NCBI RefSeq assembly: GCF_022631375.1
Contig: NZ_JALBGC010000001.1
Span: 372,001-436,000, forward strand
Reading direction: 5' to 3'
Length of the DNA: 64,000 nt
Origin: Hymenobacter cyanobacteriorum
GTDB taxonomy: Bacteria > Bacteroidota > Bacteroidia > Cytophagales > Hymenobacteraceae
Positions 47,959 to 57,963 of the stretch are shown here, in pieces. Below the pieces are notes generated by a model. That model saw only the letters and a program-made list of their open reading frames with translations, ran no database searches and was not told the origin of the DNA. The position numbers were made by a program, and so were the translations under genes. Numbering within the stretch: the stretch's first letter is position 1; every line of letters starts with the position of its first letter.

Positions 47959-50229
47959 ATGACTTTACACCTACGTTCATGGTTGCGGGGCTGGCCAGCT
48001 TTGGTGGGAATGGTACTAACCGTCGGCACTGCGCAAACGGCACACGCCCAAACCTGCCCCGTTGCGGCCGCCTGCACGCCGGGCAATGCCAGCAGCGGGC
48101 AGGCTTCGTCGTTCGGCATGGGTATTCTTAACGTGACGGTGGGCAACAACCTCATCAACAATACCTCGGCCAACTACACCGAAGGCTACAAAGACAACAG
48201 CTGCGCCCAAAACGCGGCCCTGACCGTGGCCCAGCCCTACGCCATCAGCGTGCGCACGGGGCCCAACGCGCCGGAAAACGTGCGCGTCTGGGTTGACTAC
48301 AACAACGACGGGGCCTTCACCGGCGCCAACGAGCTGGTGTTCAGCTCCGACAATGCCACGCTGCACACGGGCACTTTCACGCCGCCGGCCACGGCCGTGC
48401 TCAGCACCCGGCTGCGCCTGCGCGTGGCGGCCGACTACGCCAACGGCACCATTCCAACGTCGTGCTCGCGGCCGCAGTACTCGCAGGACGAAGACTACAG
48501 CGTGACCCTGTCGGCCAATGCCAGCCCCCCGGTGGCGGCCTTCACGGTGAGTGCCACCACCACCTGCACGGGCTGCGTGCAGTTCACCGATGCCAGCCAG
48601 AACGTACCCACGAGCTGGCTCTGGACTTTCGGCGATGGCCAGACCAGCACCGCCCAGAACCCCAACCATTGCTACACCACGGCCGGCTCCTACGCCGTGA
48701 CGCTGAAGGCCACCAACGCGGCCGGCAACACCACCAGCGCCGCCACCACCATCACCTACAACACCACGGTGCCGCTGGCTGCCAGCTGCACCCCCCAGAC
48801 GCAGAGCTACTTTGCCAACTACGGCATCACCCGCTTCCGGCTCAACACCATCGACAACACCTCGGCCGACGGCAGCGCCGGCTACCAGGACTTCACCTGC
48901 ACGCAGCGCACCGAGCTTACGGTGGGGGTCAATTACTCGATGATTATCACCACGGGCGGCACCAACCCGCACGACATCCGGGTGTACCTCGACCAGAACA
49001 ACGACGGTACCCTGACCACCACCGAGCAACTTTATACCAGCGCCATCACGGCTTCGCCCGGGGCGACTGCTACGCTCAACCTGCCCACTGGCATCGTGCT
49101 CAACCAACCCCTGCGCCTGCGCGTGGTAGCCGATGCCATTGGCAATACCACCGGCCCCTGCGTGAACCCGGTGAGCGGCCAGGCCGAGGACTACACGGTT
49201 ATCGTGCGCCCCAACACGCTGCCGCCCGTCATCAATTTCAGCAGCAACTACGTGGCGGGCAGTTGCGTGAACCCGGTACAGTTCACCGACCTGAGCACCA
49301 ACGCGCCGACTTCCTGGCAGTGGGATTTCGGCGATGGCAGCGCCAATAGCACGGTGCAGAACCCCTCGCACCAGTATGCCGCCACCGGCACCTACAACGT
49401 GACGCTGACGGCCACCAATGCCTTTGGCACCGCCTCGATTACGCGCCTGAACGCCGTGAGCGTGCAGGTGCCCTGCGTGACGTATTGCAGCGCCAACGGC
49501 ACGGGCCCCACCGCCCCCGGCGGCCAAACGCAGGCCAGCCCGTTCTGGATTACGAACGTGAACGTGCCCTCGGCGAGCTACGCGAATGCCTCGGGCAACA
49601 GCACCACCGGCTACACCAGCTACGTGGCCACGCCCATCACGGTGGCACCCGGCAGCACGGTGCCCTTCACGGTCATCACCAATGTGAACGTGATTCATCG
49701 CACCGCCGTGTGGGTCGACCTGAACCAGAACGGCTCGTTCAACGATACCGGGGAGCTGGTGGCGACGGGCATCAGCGCCAACGGGGCGGCCGGGAACTCC
49801 TTCACGGGCTCGTTCACGGTTCCGGCGCGCACCTTCAGCACCCGCATGCGGGTGCTGGTGCAGGCCAACGCCAATACCAACGTGCCCGGCCCGTGCAGCG
49901 TGAACCTGCTGAACGCCGAAGTAGAGGATTACCTGCTGCGCGTGCAGCCCCTGGCTACGCGCAGCGAGCTGGCTCTGCCCAGCCTCACCCTCTACCCCAC
50001 CCCCACCCTCGACGGCCGCCTGCGCCTGGCGCTCGCCGATGGCCTCGCCGCTGGCCTCTACACCACCGAGGTGCGCAACTTGCTGGGCGCGGTGGTGCTA
50101 CGCGCCGCCCTGCGCCTGAGCCCCGCCGAAGCCGAGCTCGACCTGAGCGCGCTGCCCGCCGGCGTGTACGTGCTGCAGCTGCGCGATGCCCAGGGCCAGA
50201 CCGCCACGCGCCGCGTGGTGCGGCAATAA
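47959..50229 (+). CDS. T9SS substrate with GEVED and PKD domains
   Basis: A 756-residue secreted protein. After the signal peptide (to about 'AHAQT') come a GEVED domain, a PKD domain ('SWLWTFGDGQTSTAQNPNHC'), a second GEVED ('FTCTQRTELTVGVNYSMII' and 'DIRVYLDQNNDGTLTTTEQL'), a second PKD ('WQWDFGDGSANSTVQNPSHQ'), a third GEVED ('TAVWVDLNQNGSFNDTGELV') and a type A sorting domain at the end ('LPSLTLYPTPTLDGRLRLAL' to 'GVYVLQLRDAQGQTATRRVV'). The last part directs export by the type IX system and attachment or release at the surface. It likely acts in adhesion or as a surface scaffold; no enzyme domain is visible. Confidence 0.92.
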   Translation: MTLHLRSWLRGWPALVGMVLTVGTAQTAHAQTCPVAAACTPGNASSGQASSFGMGILNVTVGNNLINNTSANYTEGYKDNSCAQNAALTVAQPYAISVRTGPNAPENVRVWVDYNNDGAFTGANELVFSSDNATLHTGTFTPPATAVLSTRLRLRVAADYANGTIPTSCSRPQYSQDEDYSVTLSANASPPVAAFTVSATTTCTGCVQFTDASQNVPTSWLWTFGDGQTSTAQNPNHCYTTAGSYAVTLKATNAAGNTTSAATTITYNTTVPLAASCTPQTQSYFANYGITRFRLNTIDNTSADGSAGYQDFTCTQRTELTVGVNYSMIITTGGTNPHDIRVYLDQNNDGTLTTTEQLYTSAITASPGATATLNLPTGIVLNQPLRLRVVADAIGNTTGPCVNPVSGQAEDYTVIVRPNTLPPVINFSSNYVAGSCVNPVQFTDLSTNAPTSWQWDFGDGSANSTVQNPSHQYAATGTYNVTLTATNAFGTASITRLNAVSVQVPCVTYCSANGTGPTAPGGQTQASPFWITNVNVPSASYANASGNSTTGYTSYVATPITVAPGSTVPFTVITNVNVIHRTAVWVDLNQNGSFNDTGELVATGISANGAAGNSFTGSFTVPARTFSTRMRVLVQANANTNVPGPCSVNLLNAEVEDYLLRVQPLATRSELALPSLTLYPTPTLDGRLRLALADGLAAGLYTTEVRNLLGAVVLRAALRLSPAEAELDLSALPAGVYVLQLRDAQGQTATRRVVRQ

Positions 50230-50414
50230 GCCGCGCAGAGGTTTTCGGCGCGGCGGCGTGCTTCTGCGCTTGCGACTGTACTGGTTCTGATTGATTAACG
50301 ACGAGTCGTGTTTTCAGCGACCAGGGCCTTCGCAAGCGCAGAACAACAGGCTTGCTCAAACCTCTACACCGGCCTTTTCTCGCTTTTACATTCCCTTCCC
50401 CTTCAGTTTTATTT

Positions 50415-53400
50415 ATGTTTCCAACCTTACTACGCCGTCTGCGGGAGTCGTTGCTGCTGCTGGTTTTGCTCTTTTCGGCTGGGTATCAGGCCCGGGCTAC
50501 CCACTTGCTGGGCGGCGAGATGAGCTACCGCTACCTCGATGCCAATGGCCCGGCGGCCACGCCGTTCCGGTATGAAATCACCGCCAACGTGTATTTCAAC
50601 GGTCTCTACACGATAAACAACCCCAACGGCATTGCCCCCCCACCTACTCAGATTACCATTGACTTATACAACAAGACCACATCGGCGCGGCTTCCATCGG
50701 TTTCGGCTCCGCGCGTTGGGGCTTTGGGCAACCCGGTGTATCCGCCCACGCCGCAGGGTTGCGCCGTGCAGGGGCCCAGCCAGCCGTTCTACCTGCTGAA
50801 GTACGTGCAGGTGGTGAACCTGCCGGTGTCGTTCGATGGCTACTACGCGGTTTTTACCCTGGCGGCCCGCAACACCACGCTCACCAATATCAACAACAGC
50901 GGCGCAGGTGGTGGCAACGTGCCCATGACCCTGTACGTGAGCATGGCCCCACCGCTGATTTATAACCGCTCGCCGGTTTTCTCGGATACGGCCGTGGCCA
51001 TTGTTTGCCAGAACGACACCACCATTTCGCTCAACAACGCGGTGGACCCCGATGGCGACCGGCTGGTGTACTCTTTTGGCACGCCCTACGGCACGGTTAC
51101 CAATCCGGCAACCTTTCCTCCGCTGCCCCAGTCGGTGCCCTATTTCGCCGGCTACAGCGGCACTGCACCGTTTGGCGCGGGCGCGGGCAACTTTGCCATT
51201 ATTAATGCCAATACGGGTATTGCCAAGTACGGGGCCAAAACCAACGGCCTGTACGGAATAGCCGTGGATGTATCAGAATACCGCACCATTAACGGGCGGG
51301 AGGTGCTGATTGGCACCACCCGGCGCGACCTGCAGCTGGTGGTTTCGACCTGCCCGCCCACGCCGCCGCCGGTGCTGGCGCCCACCGTAACCACGCCGCG
51401 CAATTACACCATTGAGGAGGGCGAAACGCTGAGTATTCCGATTTCGGCCACGCAAGGCAGTACCGGCCACCCGCTGGTGATGACCGTGAACAGTGCCCTG
51501 CTCGATGGCAGCGGGCCGTTCAATGCCACCTTCAACGGCAGCCAGGGCACCGTGCAGGCCGGCAACCTCACGGGCACGGCCACGGCCACCGGCACCAGCA
51601 CGGTATCGGGCACGTTCGTGTTCAACTCGGCCTGTGGCAATGGCCGCGTGACGCCCTACGATCTGGCCGTGACCGTGAAGGACAACGGCTGTGGCGGTAA
51701 GCTGACCTCCGACGTGTTTCGCATAACGGTGACCCGCGCGGCGGCTCCGGCCGACATTGCCGGCCCCACCACCGTTTGCGACCGCACCACGGTGCGCACC
51801 TACACTGCCACCGGCCCGGCGTCGCCAACTTACCGTTGGCGCGTGGTGGGCGGCACCATCAGCAGCGGCCAGGGCACAGCCAGCATCAACGTAACGTTTC
51901 CCGGCACGGCAACCACCGGCATGGTGTCGCTGAAAGGCGTGTCGGCCAAGGGCTGCCTGACCGACTCGGTGTTCAAAAACATTGAAATCCGGCCGCTGGC
52001 CGTGACGGTGTCGGCCACTGCGCCCACTATTTGCCTGGGCGCCTCGACCACCCTCACGGTGGCCGGTCAGGCAGGCCTGACCTACAGCTGGACCGGCGGC
52101 GGCCAGACCTCGACCGCCACCAGCATCACCGTTTCGCCCACCACCACCACCACCTACACCGTGACGGGCACCGACGGCACCTGCTCGACCACGGCCACCT
52201 TCACGGTAACCGTGGCCCCGCCGCCCACCGCCGATGCCGGGGCCGACCGCACCATCTGCCCGAACGTGACCTCAACGCCGCTGGGCGGCACGCCCATTGC
52301 GGGCGCCACCTACCTCTGGAGCCCGGCCCTGGGCCTGAGCAGCACCACCGTGGCCAACCCCACCGTGACGCTGCCCAACACCACCGGCGCGGCCTACGTG
52401 CAGGTGTACACCCTCACGGTGACCGTGGGCGCCAACTGCAGCAGCGTGGGCACCGTGCGCGTGACGGTGAGTGCCCCGGCTACGGCCAATGCGGGCCCGG
52501 CCGTGGCCGTGTGCTCCGGCGTGGCTTCGGTGCCACTGGGCACGCCCGCGCTGCCCGGCTACACCTACAGCTGGAGCCCCGCCACCGGCCTGAGCAGCGC
52601 CACCGCCGCCCAGCCCACCGTGACGCTGACCAACACCACCAGCGCGGCCATTACTTCGACTTATACCGTGACGGCGACCAACGCCAATGGCTGCACCGCC
52701 ACTTCATCGGTCATCGTGACGGTGAACCCGGCCGTGGTGGTGAGCCCCGGCCCGGCCATCAGCTTCTGCTCGGGCACCACCTCGGCCCCGCTGGGCGGCA
52801 CGGCTACGCCCGTCGCTGGTGCTACCTATAGCTGGAGCCCCACCACCGGCCTGAGCAACCCCAACATCCTCAACCCGACTGTGACGGGCACCAACACGAC
52901 CGGCGCGCCCATCGTGCGCACCTACACCCTGACCGTGACCAGCGCCGCCGGCTGCGTGGGCTCGGCCACGGTGGACGTGACCATTAACCCCGCCGCCGTG
53001 GCCGATGCCGGCCCGGCTAAGCAAACCTGCTCGAACGTGGGCGTCGTCATCGGGGCGGGCCCGGCCGTGGCCGGCACCACCTACGCCTGGACGCCCACTA
53101 CCGGCCTGAGCAGCGCCACCTCGGCTACTCCCACGCTCACGCTGCCCAACCTTACCGGCGCGCCGCTGGTGGTAACGTATACCCTCACGGCCACCACGGC
53201 CAATGGCTGCACGGCAACCAGCACGGTAGCCGTCACCATCAACCCCGCCGCCGTGGCGCAGGCCGGTGCCGACAAGGCCACTTGCTCGAACGTGGCTACT
53301 ACCATTGGCACCGGCACCGCCGTGGCCGGCACCACCTACGCCTGGACGCCTGCCATCGGCCTGAGCAGCGCTTCGGTACTGAACCCGACCGTGACGCTGC

Positions 53401-55952
53401 CCAACCTGACCAGCGCCACCATCACCCAGCGGTACATTTTGCTGGCGACCACTGACAACGGCTGCATTGCCCGCGATACCGTAGTGGTGAGCGTGTACCC
53501 CGCCGCCGTGCCCGCGCCCGGCACCAACCAGGCGGTGTGCTCGGGCGGCACCATCACCCTTGGGGCGGCCCCAGTGTCCGGCTATACCTACAGCTGGACG
53601 CCCGGCACCGGCCTGAGCAGCACCACGGTGGCCAACCCCACCTTCTCGCAGGTGAACACCACCAACCTCCCCGTTGTCTACAACTTCACCCTGACGGCCA
53701 CCACGGCCAACGGCTGCGTGAGCTCCGGCACCGTGACCGTGACGGTAAACCCCGCGCCCCTCGCCAATGCCGGCCCCGATGCCGCCCTTTGCGACCTCAA
53801 GAAGCTGACGCTGGGCACGCCCCCGCTAGCGGGCTACACCTACCTCTGGAGCCCCACCACCGGCCTCAACTTTCCCACCGCCGCTCAGCCGGTGCTCACG
53901 GCCAGCAATACCACGGCCACACCCATTGTGCGCACCTACACCGTCACGGTTACCTCCAACCAGGGCTGCGTGAGCACCGACGACGTCATCATCACCATTA
54001 ACCCGCGCCCGGCGGCCGAGTCCATCGTGGGCCCGACTTCGGTGTGCCCCACCGTGACCGGCGTGGCCTACTCGGTGCCCAACCCCACGGCCACCGACTA
54101 CCGCTGGCTGGTGGTGGGCGGCACCGTGGCCAGCGGCCAGAATACCCCCAGCATCACCGTGGACTGGGGCACCGCCAACCCCAGCGGGGCCGTGAAAGTG
54201 TACCGCTTCAACGCGCAGGACTGCTCCTCTGATACCACGGTGCTGCCCGTTATCATCAACCAGCGCCTGCAAACGGTGCGGCCCACCGGCCCCGGCGACA
54301 TCGTGGCCGTGGCCCCGCTGCCGCGCGCCGTGTGCCAGGCCGACGGCCCCTACACCTACACCAGCGGCACCTTCGCCAACGGCTCGTCGTTCTCGTGGAC
54401 CATTGTGGGCGGCACGCAAGTGGCCAGCTCGCGCAACACCGTGACGGTGGCCTGGAACCCGGTGACGGTGCCCACCATCGGCAAGATTGTGGCCACCGAA
54501 ACCAGCAACCCCTCGGGCGGCATCTGCCGCGGCACTTCCGATACGCTGCGGGTGCTCATCAACCCCTCGCCCCGCACCAACCTGGCCATCGTGGCCCCGG
54601 CGCGGGTGTGCGCGGGCAGCGGCCCGGCTACCTTCAGCCTGCCCGGCGGCTTCGCCGGCTCCAGCTACGTGTTCCAGCTCAGCGGCCCCGGCCTGCCCGC
54701 CACCGCCCTGGCCGGCACCGGCAGCACCCGCACGCTGGCCACCCTGCCCGCGCCCGGCACCTACACCCTCACGGTGCAGGAAACCACCGCGGCCCCGGGC
54801 AGCTGCGTGGGCCCGCTCTACACCACGCCGTTTGTGGTGGCCCCGCTGCCCACGGCTCCCACCATCTCGGGCTCGGGCTTTGTGTGCAACACCAGCACGC
54901 CGCAGCAGTACGCCATTGCCAACCCCACCGCCGGCGCTGCCTACCAGTGGACCGTGGTGGGCGGCACCGTGACGACGGGCGGCACCGGCCCGCAGGTCAG
55001 CATCACCTTCAACCCCACCGGCCCCTACTCGGTGAGCGCCGTGGAAGTGAGCGCCTCGCCCAACCTGTGCGCCGGCCCCGCCACCACCCGTACGATTCTG
55101 CTGGATAACCCCACGCTTAGCCTCACCAACGTGTCGGTGGATGCCACCAGCAACTCGCGCGTTATCGTGAGCCTGAGCGCACCCAACAGTGCCAACACCC
55201 CCAACCCCGTGCGCGTGCTGCGCCGCGTGGCGGGCTCGGGCGCGGCCTTTGCGCCCGTGGGCACGGTGGCAGCCAACGCCACCACCTACACCGACAACAA
55301 CGCCGTGGATGCTAACGCCAATTCCTACGAGTACCAGCTCGACCTCACCAACGGCTGCAGCACCCTCGTGCCCAGCACCGTGGCCCAAACCATCCGCCTG
55401 ACCGTGACGCCCACGGCCGGCCCCGGTGGCCGCGACCAGGGCAGCGTGGCCCTGGCCTGGAACGGCTACGTAGGCTTCGCGGTGAGCGGCTACGAAGTTT
55501 ACCGCCGCCTCGACAACGGCAGCAGCACGCTGCTGGCTACCCTGCCCGCCACGGCCCGCACCTACACTGCTACCAACACCGACCCCGGCCGCGTAGCCAC
55601 CGGCCTGGGCTTCGCCGAGAACTTCCGGGTGGTGGCCCTGAGCACCGCTGCCACGCCGCTGCGCTCGAATTCGAACGAGACGACGGCCAACTTCGCCAAC
55701 GCCATCAACGTCTACAACATCATCACCCCCAACGGCGACCAGAAGAACGACGTGCTCGTGATTGACAACATCCAGCTCTACCCCGGCAACTCGCTCACCA
55801 TCTTCAACCGTTGGGGCCGCGAGGTGTACAAAACCACCAACTACCAGAACAACTGGGGCATGGATGCCGGTATCGCCGCCGGCAATTACTTCTACCTCCT
55901 CACCCTGCCCAACGGCAGCAGCCAGAAAAACTGGTTTGAGGTGGTGAAATAG
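50415..55952 (+). CDS. giant surface protein with gliding-motility-type C-terminal signal
   Basis: A 1845-residue secreted protein. The signal peptide is followed by 'ATHLLGGEMSYRYLDANGPA', the start typical for these proteins. From about residue 605 to 1198 there are seven tandem Ig/PKD-like repeats of about 85 residues, each with 'C....', 'GYTYSWSP.TGLSS' and 'NGC.....V.VTVNP'. Further PKD-like units follow ('YRWLVVGGTVASGQ', 'YQWTVVGGTVTTGG'), one fibronectin-like unit, and the C-terminal 'NVYNIITPNGDQKNDVLVID' region that is the gliding motility-associated/type B T9SS sorting domain. The likely role is adhesion. The ATG at 50415 gives the signal peptide. A terminator follows. Confidence 0.93.
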   Translation: MFPTLLRRLRESLLLLVLLFSAGYQARATHLLGGEMSYRYLDANGPAATPFRYEITANVYFNGLYTINNPNGIAPPPTQITIDLYNKTTSARLPSVSAPRVGALGNPVYPPTPQGCAVQGPSQPFYLLKYVQVVNLPVSFDGYYAVFTLAARNTTLTNINNSGAGGGNVPMTLYVSMAPPLIYNRSPVFSDTAVAIVCQNDTTISLNNAVDPDGDRLVYSFGTPYGTVTNPATFPPLPQSVPYFAGYSGTAPFGAGAGNFAIINANTGIAKYGAKTNGLYGIAVDVSEYRTINGREVLIGTTRRDLQLVVSTCPPTPPPVLAPTVTTPRNYTIEEGETLSIPISATQGSTGHPLVMTVNSALLDGSGPFNATFNGSQGTVQAGNLTGTATATGTSTVSGTFVFNSACGNGRVTPYDLAVTVKDNGCGGKLTSDVFRITVTRAAAPADIAGPTTVCDRTTVRTYTATGPASPTYRWRVVGGTISSGQGTASINVTFPGTATTGMVSLKGVSAKGCLTDSVFKNIEIRPLAVTVSATAPTICLGASTTLTVAGQAGLTYSWTGGGQTSTATSITVSPTTTTTYTVTGTDGTCSTTATFTVTVAPPPTADAGADRTICPNVTSTPLGGTPIAGATYLWSPALGLSSTTVANPTVTLPNTTGAAYVQVYTLTVTVGANCSSVGTVRVTVSAPATANAGPAVAVCSGVASVPLGTPALPGYTYSWSPATGLSSATAAQPTVTLTNTTSAAITSTYTVTATNANGCTATSSVIVTVNPAVVVSPGPAISFCSGTTSAPLGGTATPVAGATYSWSPTTGLSNPNILNPTVTGTNTTGAPIVRTYTLTVTSAAGCVGSATVDVTINPAAVADAGPAKQTCSNVGVVIGAGPAVAGTTYAWTPTTGLSSATSATPTLTLPNLTGAPLVVTYTLTATTANGCTATSTVAVTINPAAVAQAGADKATCSNVATTIGTGTAVAGTTYAWTPAIGLSSASVLNPTVTLPNLTSATITQRYILLATTDNGCIARDTVVVSVYPAAVPAPGTNQAVCSGGTITLGAAPVSGYTYSWTPGTGLSSTTVANPTFSQVNTTNLPVVYNFTLTATTANGCVSSGTVTVTVNPAPLANAGPDAALCDLKKLTLGTPPLAGYTYLWSPTTGLNFPTAAQPVLTASNTTATPIVRTYTVTVTSNQGCVSTDDVIITINPRPAAESIVGPTSVCPTVTGVAYSVPNPTATDYRWLVVGGTVASGQNTPSITVDWGTANPSGAVKVYRFNAQDCSSDTTVLPVIINQRLQTVRPTGPGDIVAVAPLPRAVCQADGPYTYTSGTFANGSSFSWTIVGGTQVASSRNTVTVAWNPVTVPTIGKIVATETSNPSGGICRGTSDTLRVLINPSPRTNLAIVAPARVCAGSGPATFSLPGGFAGSSYVFQLSGPGLPATALAGTGSTRTLATLPAPGTYTLTVQETTAAPGSCVGPLYTTPFVVAPLPTAPTISGSGFVCNTSTPQQYAIANPTAGAAYQWTVVGGTVTTGGTGPQVSITFNPTGPYSVSAVEVSASPNLCAGPATTRTILLDNPTLSLTNVSVDATSNSRVIVSLSAPNSANTPNPVRVLRRVAGSGAAFAPVGTVAANATTYTDNNAVDANANSYEYQLDLTNGCSTLVPSTVAQTIRLTVTPTAGPGGRDQGSVALAWNGYVGFAVSGYEVYRRLDNGSSTLLATLPATARTYTATNTDPGRVATGLGFAENFRVVALSTAATPLRSNSNETTANFANAINVYNIITPNGDQKNDVLVIDNIQLYPGNSLTIFNRWGREVYKTTNYQNNWGMDAGIAAGNYFYLLTLPNGSSQKNWFEVVK
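52227..54009 (+). repeat. seven tandem coding repeats of about 255 bp
   Basis: The repeats encode about 85 residues each and share the 'GYTYSWSPTTGLSS' core and the 'NGC' near the end. Similarity is moderate at protein level and variable at DNA level, so they are old duplications. They lie within the giant surface protein. Confidence 0.85.
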
Positions 55953-55971
55953 CCCCGCTAGCACGCCTGCG

Positions 55972-56001
55972 AAAAGGCCTCCCGGTTTCGGGAGGCCTTT
56001 T
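55972..56001 (+). terminator. intrinsic terminator after the giant surface protein gene
   Basis: The perfect stem aaaaggcctccc pairs with gggaggcctttt around a short loop, followed by T. Confidence 0.93.
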
Positions 56002-56072
56002 TGTTGTAATAAGTGGTTGCAAACCGGCCTCAGGTGGTTGGGAACCGGTTCGCCGGCCACCCGCCGCCCGCG

Positions 56073-56080
56073 TACCTTTG
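56073..56080 (+). promoter_or_regulatory. Bacteroidota -7 box (TACCTTTG) upstream of rlmD
   Basis: TACCTTTG lies 22 bases before the ATG at 56103, and a purine starts the expected transcript a few bases later. The -33 element is not clear. Confidence 0.6.
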
Positions 56081-56102
56081 CAGACTTACTGCCTTGCTCG
56101 TT

Positions 56103-57530
56103 ATGTCTCGCAAAATCACGAAAGCCTCTAAAAACTTACCCGTCGACGCCCTCCAGAACATCCTAATTCAGGATATGGTGGCCGAAGGCAAATGCATGGT
56201 TCGCCTCGACAACCTCGTCATCTTCGTGTCGCAAGTAGCCCCCGGCGACGTTGTGGATTTGCGCATCACCCGCGCCAAAAAGAATTTTCTCGAAGCCGTT
56301 CCTACCGCGTTCCATAAATACTCCGAGCTGCGCACCACGCCGTTTTGCCAGCACTTCGGCGTGTGTGGGGGCTGCAAGTGGCAGCACCTGGGCTACGATT
56401 CGCAGCTGCACTTCAAGCAGCAGCAGGTGGTCGACCAGCTCACCCGCATCGGCAAAGTCGAGTTGCCCGAGATTCCCTTCATCCTCTCCTCGCCCCAACG
56501 CACCTACTACCGCAACAAGCTCGAATACACCTTCTCGGACAACGGCTGGCTCACCACCGAGCAAATCAACGACGACACCCAGACCTTTGACCGCAACGTG
56601 CTGGGCTTCCACACCCCCGCCCGCTTCGATAAGATTATTGACGTGCAGCACTGCCACCTGCAGGCCGAGCCCAGCAACGAAATCCGCCTCTTCGTGCGCG
56701 ACTACGGCCGCGAGCACGGCCTGCAGTTCGGCAACATGGTGCGCCAGACCGGCAACCTGCGCAACCTCATCATTCGCACCGCCCAGAGCACCGGCGAAAT
56801 CATGGTGATTCTGCAGTGCTACCGCTCCCACGAGAGCATCGAACCCCTGCTCGACGCCCTCTACGCCAAGTTCCCCGGCATCACCTCCCTCAACTACGTC
56901 CTCAACAGCAAGGGCAACGAAACCTTCCACGACCTCGACGTCATCACCTACCGCGGCAAGCCCTACATCGAGGAAGAAATGGAAGGCCTGCGCTTCCGCA
57001 TCGGCCCCAAGTCCTTCTACCAAACCAACTCCGAAGGCGCCCACCAGCTCTACAAAGTAGCCCGCGAGTTCGCCGCCCTCAAAGGCGATGAACTCGTGTA
57101 CGACCTCTACACCGGCGCCGGCACCATCGCCAGCTTCGTAGCTCACCAGGCCCGCAAAGTCATCGGCGTCGAGTACGTGGAGCAGGCCGTGGCCGACGCC
57201 CACGTCAACGCCGAAATCAACAACATCACCAATACCGAGTTCTACGCCGGCGACATGAAGGACATCCTCACCGCCGACTTCACCGCCCACCACGGCCGCC
57301 CCGACGTCCTCATCACCGACCCGCCCCGCGCCGGCATGCACCCCGACGTGGTGGCCCGCCTCCTGGAGCTGCGCGCCCCACGCATCGTCTACATCAGCTG
57401 CAACCCCGCCACCCAGGCCCGCGACTTGGAGCTACTGGATGCCGCGTATCGGGTGACGCGCGTGCAGCCGGTGGATATGTTCCCGCACACCCACCATGTG
57501 GAGAATGTGGTGGCGCTGGAGTTGAAGTAG
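56103..57530 (+). CDS. rlmD: 23S rRNA (uracil-5-)-methyltransferase RlmD
   Basis: RlmD methylates U1939 of 23S rRNA with SAM and contains an iron-sulfur cluster. The 475-residue protein has a TRAM-like N-terminus ('LIQDMVAEGKCMVRLDNLVI'), the cluster motif with Cys82, Cys88 and Cys91 ('FCQHFGVCGGC'), the SAM site 'YDLYTGAGTI', the 'DPPRAGMHPDV' motif and the catalytic cysteine in 'ISCNPAT'. It is of the RlmD/RumA type in Bacteroidota; RlmCD-like dual activity is possible. ATG at 56103 is chosen because the upstream frame is not conserved-looking and covers the promoter box. Confidence 0.92.
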   Translation: MSRKITKASKNLPVDALQNILIQDMVAEGKCMVRLDNLVIFVSQVAPGDVVDLRITRAKKNFLEAVPTAFHKYSELRTTPFCQHFGVCGGCKWQHLGYDSQLHFKQQQVVDQLTRIGKVELPEIPFILSSPQRTYYRNKLEYTFSDNGWLTTEQINDDTQTFDRNVLGFHTPARFDKIIDVQHCHLQAEPSNEIRLFVRDYGREHGLQFGNMVRQTGNLRNLIIRTAQSTGEIMVILQCYRSHESIEPLLDALYAKFPGITSLNYVLNSKGNETFHDLDVITYRGKPYIEEEMEGLRFRIGPKSFYQTNSEGAHQLYKVAREFAALKGDELVYDLYTGAGTIASFVAHQARKVIGVEYVEQAVADAHVNAEINNITNTEFYAGDMKDILTADFTAHHGRPDVLITDPPRAGMHPDVVARLLELRAPRIVYISCNPATQARDLELLDAAYRVTRVQPVDMFPHTHHVENVVALELK

Positions 57531-57548
57531 GGCTGAGTTGGGCCCCGT

Positions 57549-57653
57549 CTGTCATCCTGAGCGCAGCGAAGGACCTTATCACGGCAGAACAGTTTGCAGT
57601 AATTTCAAAATGCGCAAACGTGATAAGGTCCTTCGCTGCGCTCAGGATGACAG
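57549..57653. repeat. type A palindromic intergenic element, copy 4
   Basis: Arms 57549-57583 ('ctgtcatcctgagcgcagcg' into aaggaccttatcacg) and 57619-57653 are exact 35-bp complements with a 35-base loop. The outer side of the right arm (57607-57660) is repeated at 57951-58005, on the other side of the GIY-YIG gene. Confidence 0.93.
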
Positions 57654-57669
57654 TTTAAACAGATTCGTT

Positions 57670-57951
57670 ATGCCCTACTACGTGTACATCACCACCAACC
57701 CCGCCAAAAAGGTGTTGTACATCGGCATCACCAACAACATCGCCGACCGCCTCGCCCAACACTACGCCAACCGCGGCTCGGCCGAAACCTTCGCCGGCCG
57801 CTACTTCTGCTACAACTTGGTGCACATCGAAGAATACCCGGATGTCAACGCTGCCATTGCCCGCGAGAAGGAACTGAAAGGCTGGACACGGACCAAAAAA
57901 GACGCATTAATTGCTGTTGATAATCCGGCGTGGGATTTTATTGAAACTTGA
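57670..57951 (+). CDS. GIY-YIG nuclease family protein
   Basis: The 93-residue protein is a minimal GIY-YIG domain: 'YYVYITTNPAKKVLYIGITN' carries the two motif halves (VYI and YIGIT), 'NIADRLAQHYANRGSAETFA' contains the Arg and His, and 'AAIAREKELKGWTRTKKDAL' provides the Glu-bearing helix. It is the UvrC-type stand-alone family common in Bacteroidota, of unknown biological role. The reading frame upstream is open into the palindrome, but the ATG at 57670 starts the domain. Both ends are flanked by type A palindrome sequences in direct orientation, which is unusual and may point to linked mobility. Confidence 0.92.
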   Translation: MPYYVYITTNPAKKVLYIGITNNIADRLAQHYANRGSAETFAGRYFCYNLVHIEEYPDVNAAIAREKELKGWTRTKKDALIAVDNPAWDFIET

Positions 57952-57963
57952 AAATGGCGCATA

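Noticed and set aside
52227..54009. Regular 255-base repeats that could be taken for a CRISPR or satellite array
   Set aside because: They are in frame, encode Ig/PKD-like domains and have no spacer pattern.
53826..56060. A 744-residue reading frame on the minus strand
   Set aside because: It is the complement of the giant surface protein. Its Gly/Ala/Arg/His-rich sequence is what a GC-rich complementary frame gives, and there is no domain or start signal.
57538..57669. N-terminal extension of the GIY-YIG protein
   Set aside because: The extension is only the translation of palindrome A copy 4 ('CHPERSEGPYHG'), found wherever this element is read in that frame.
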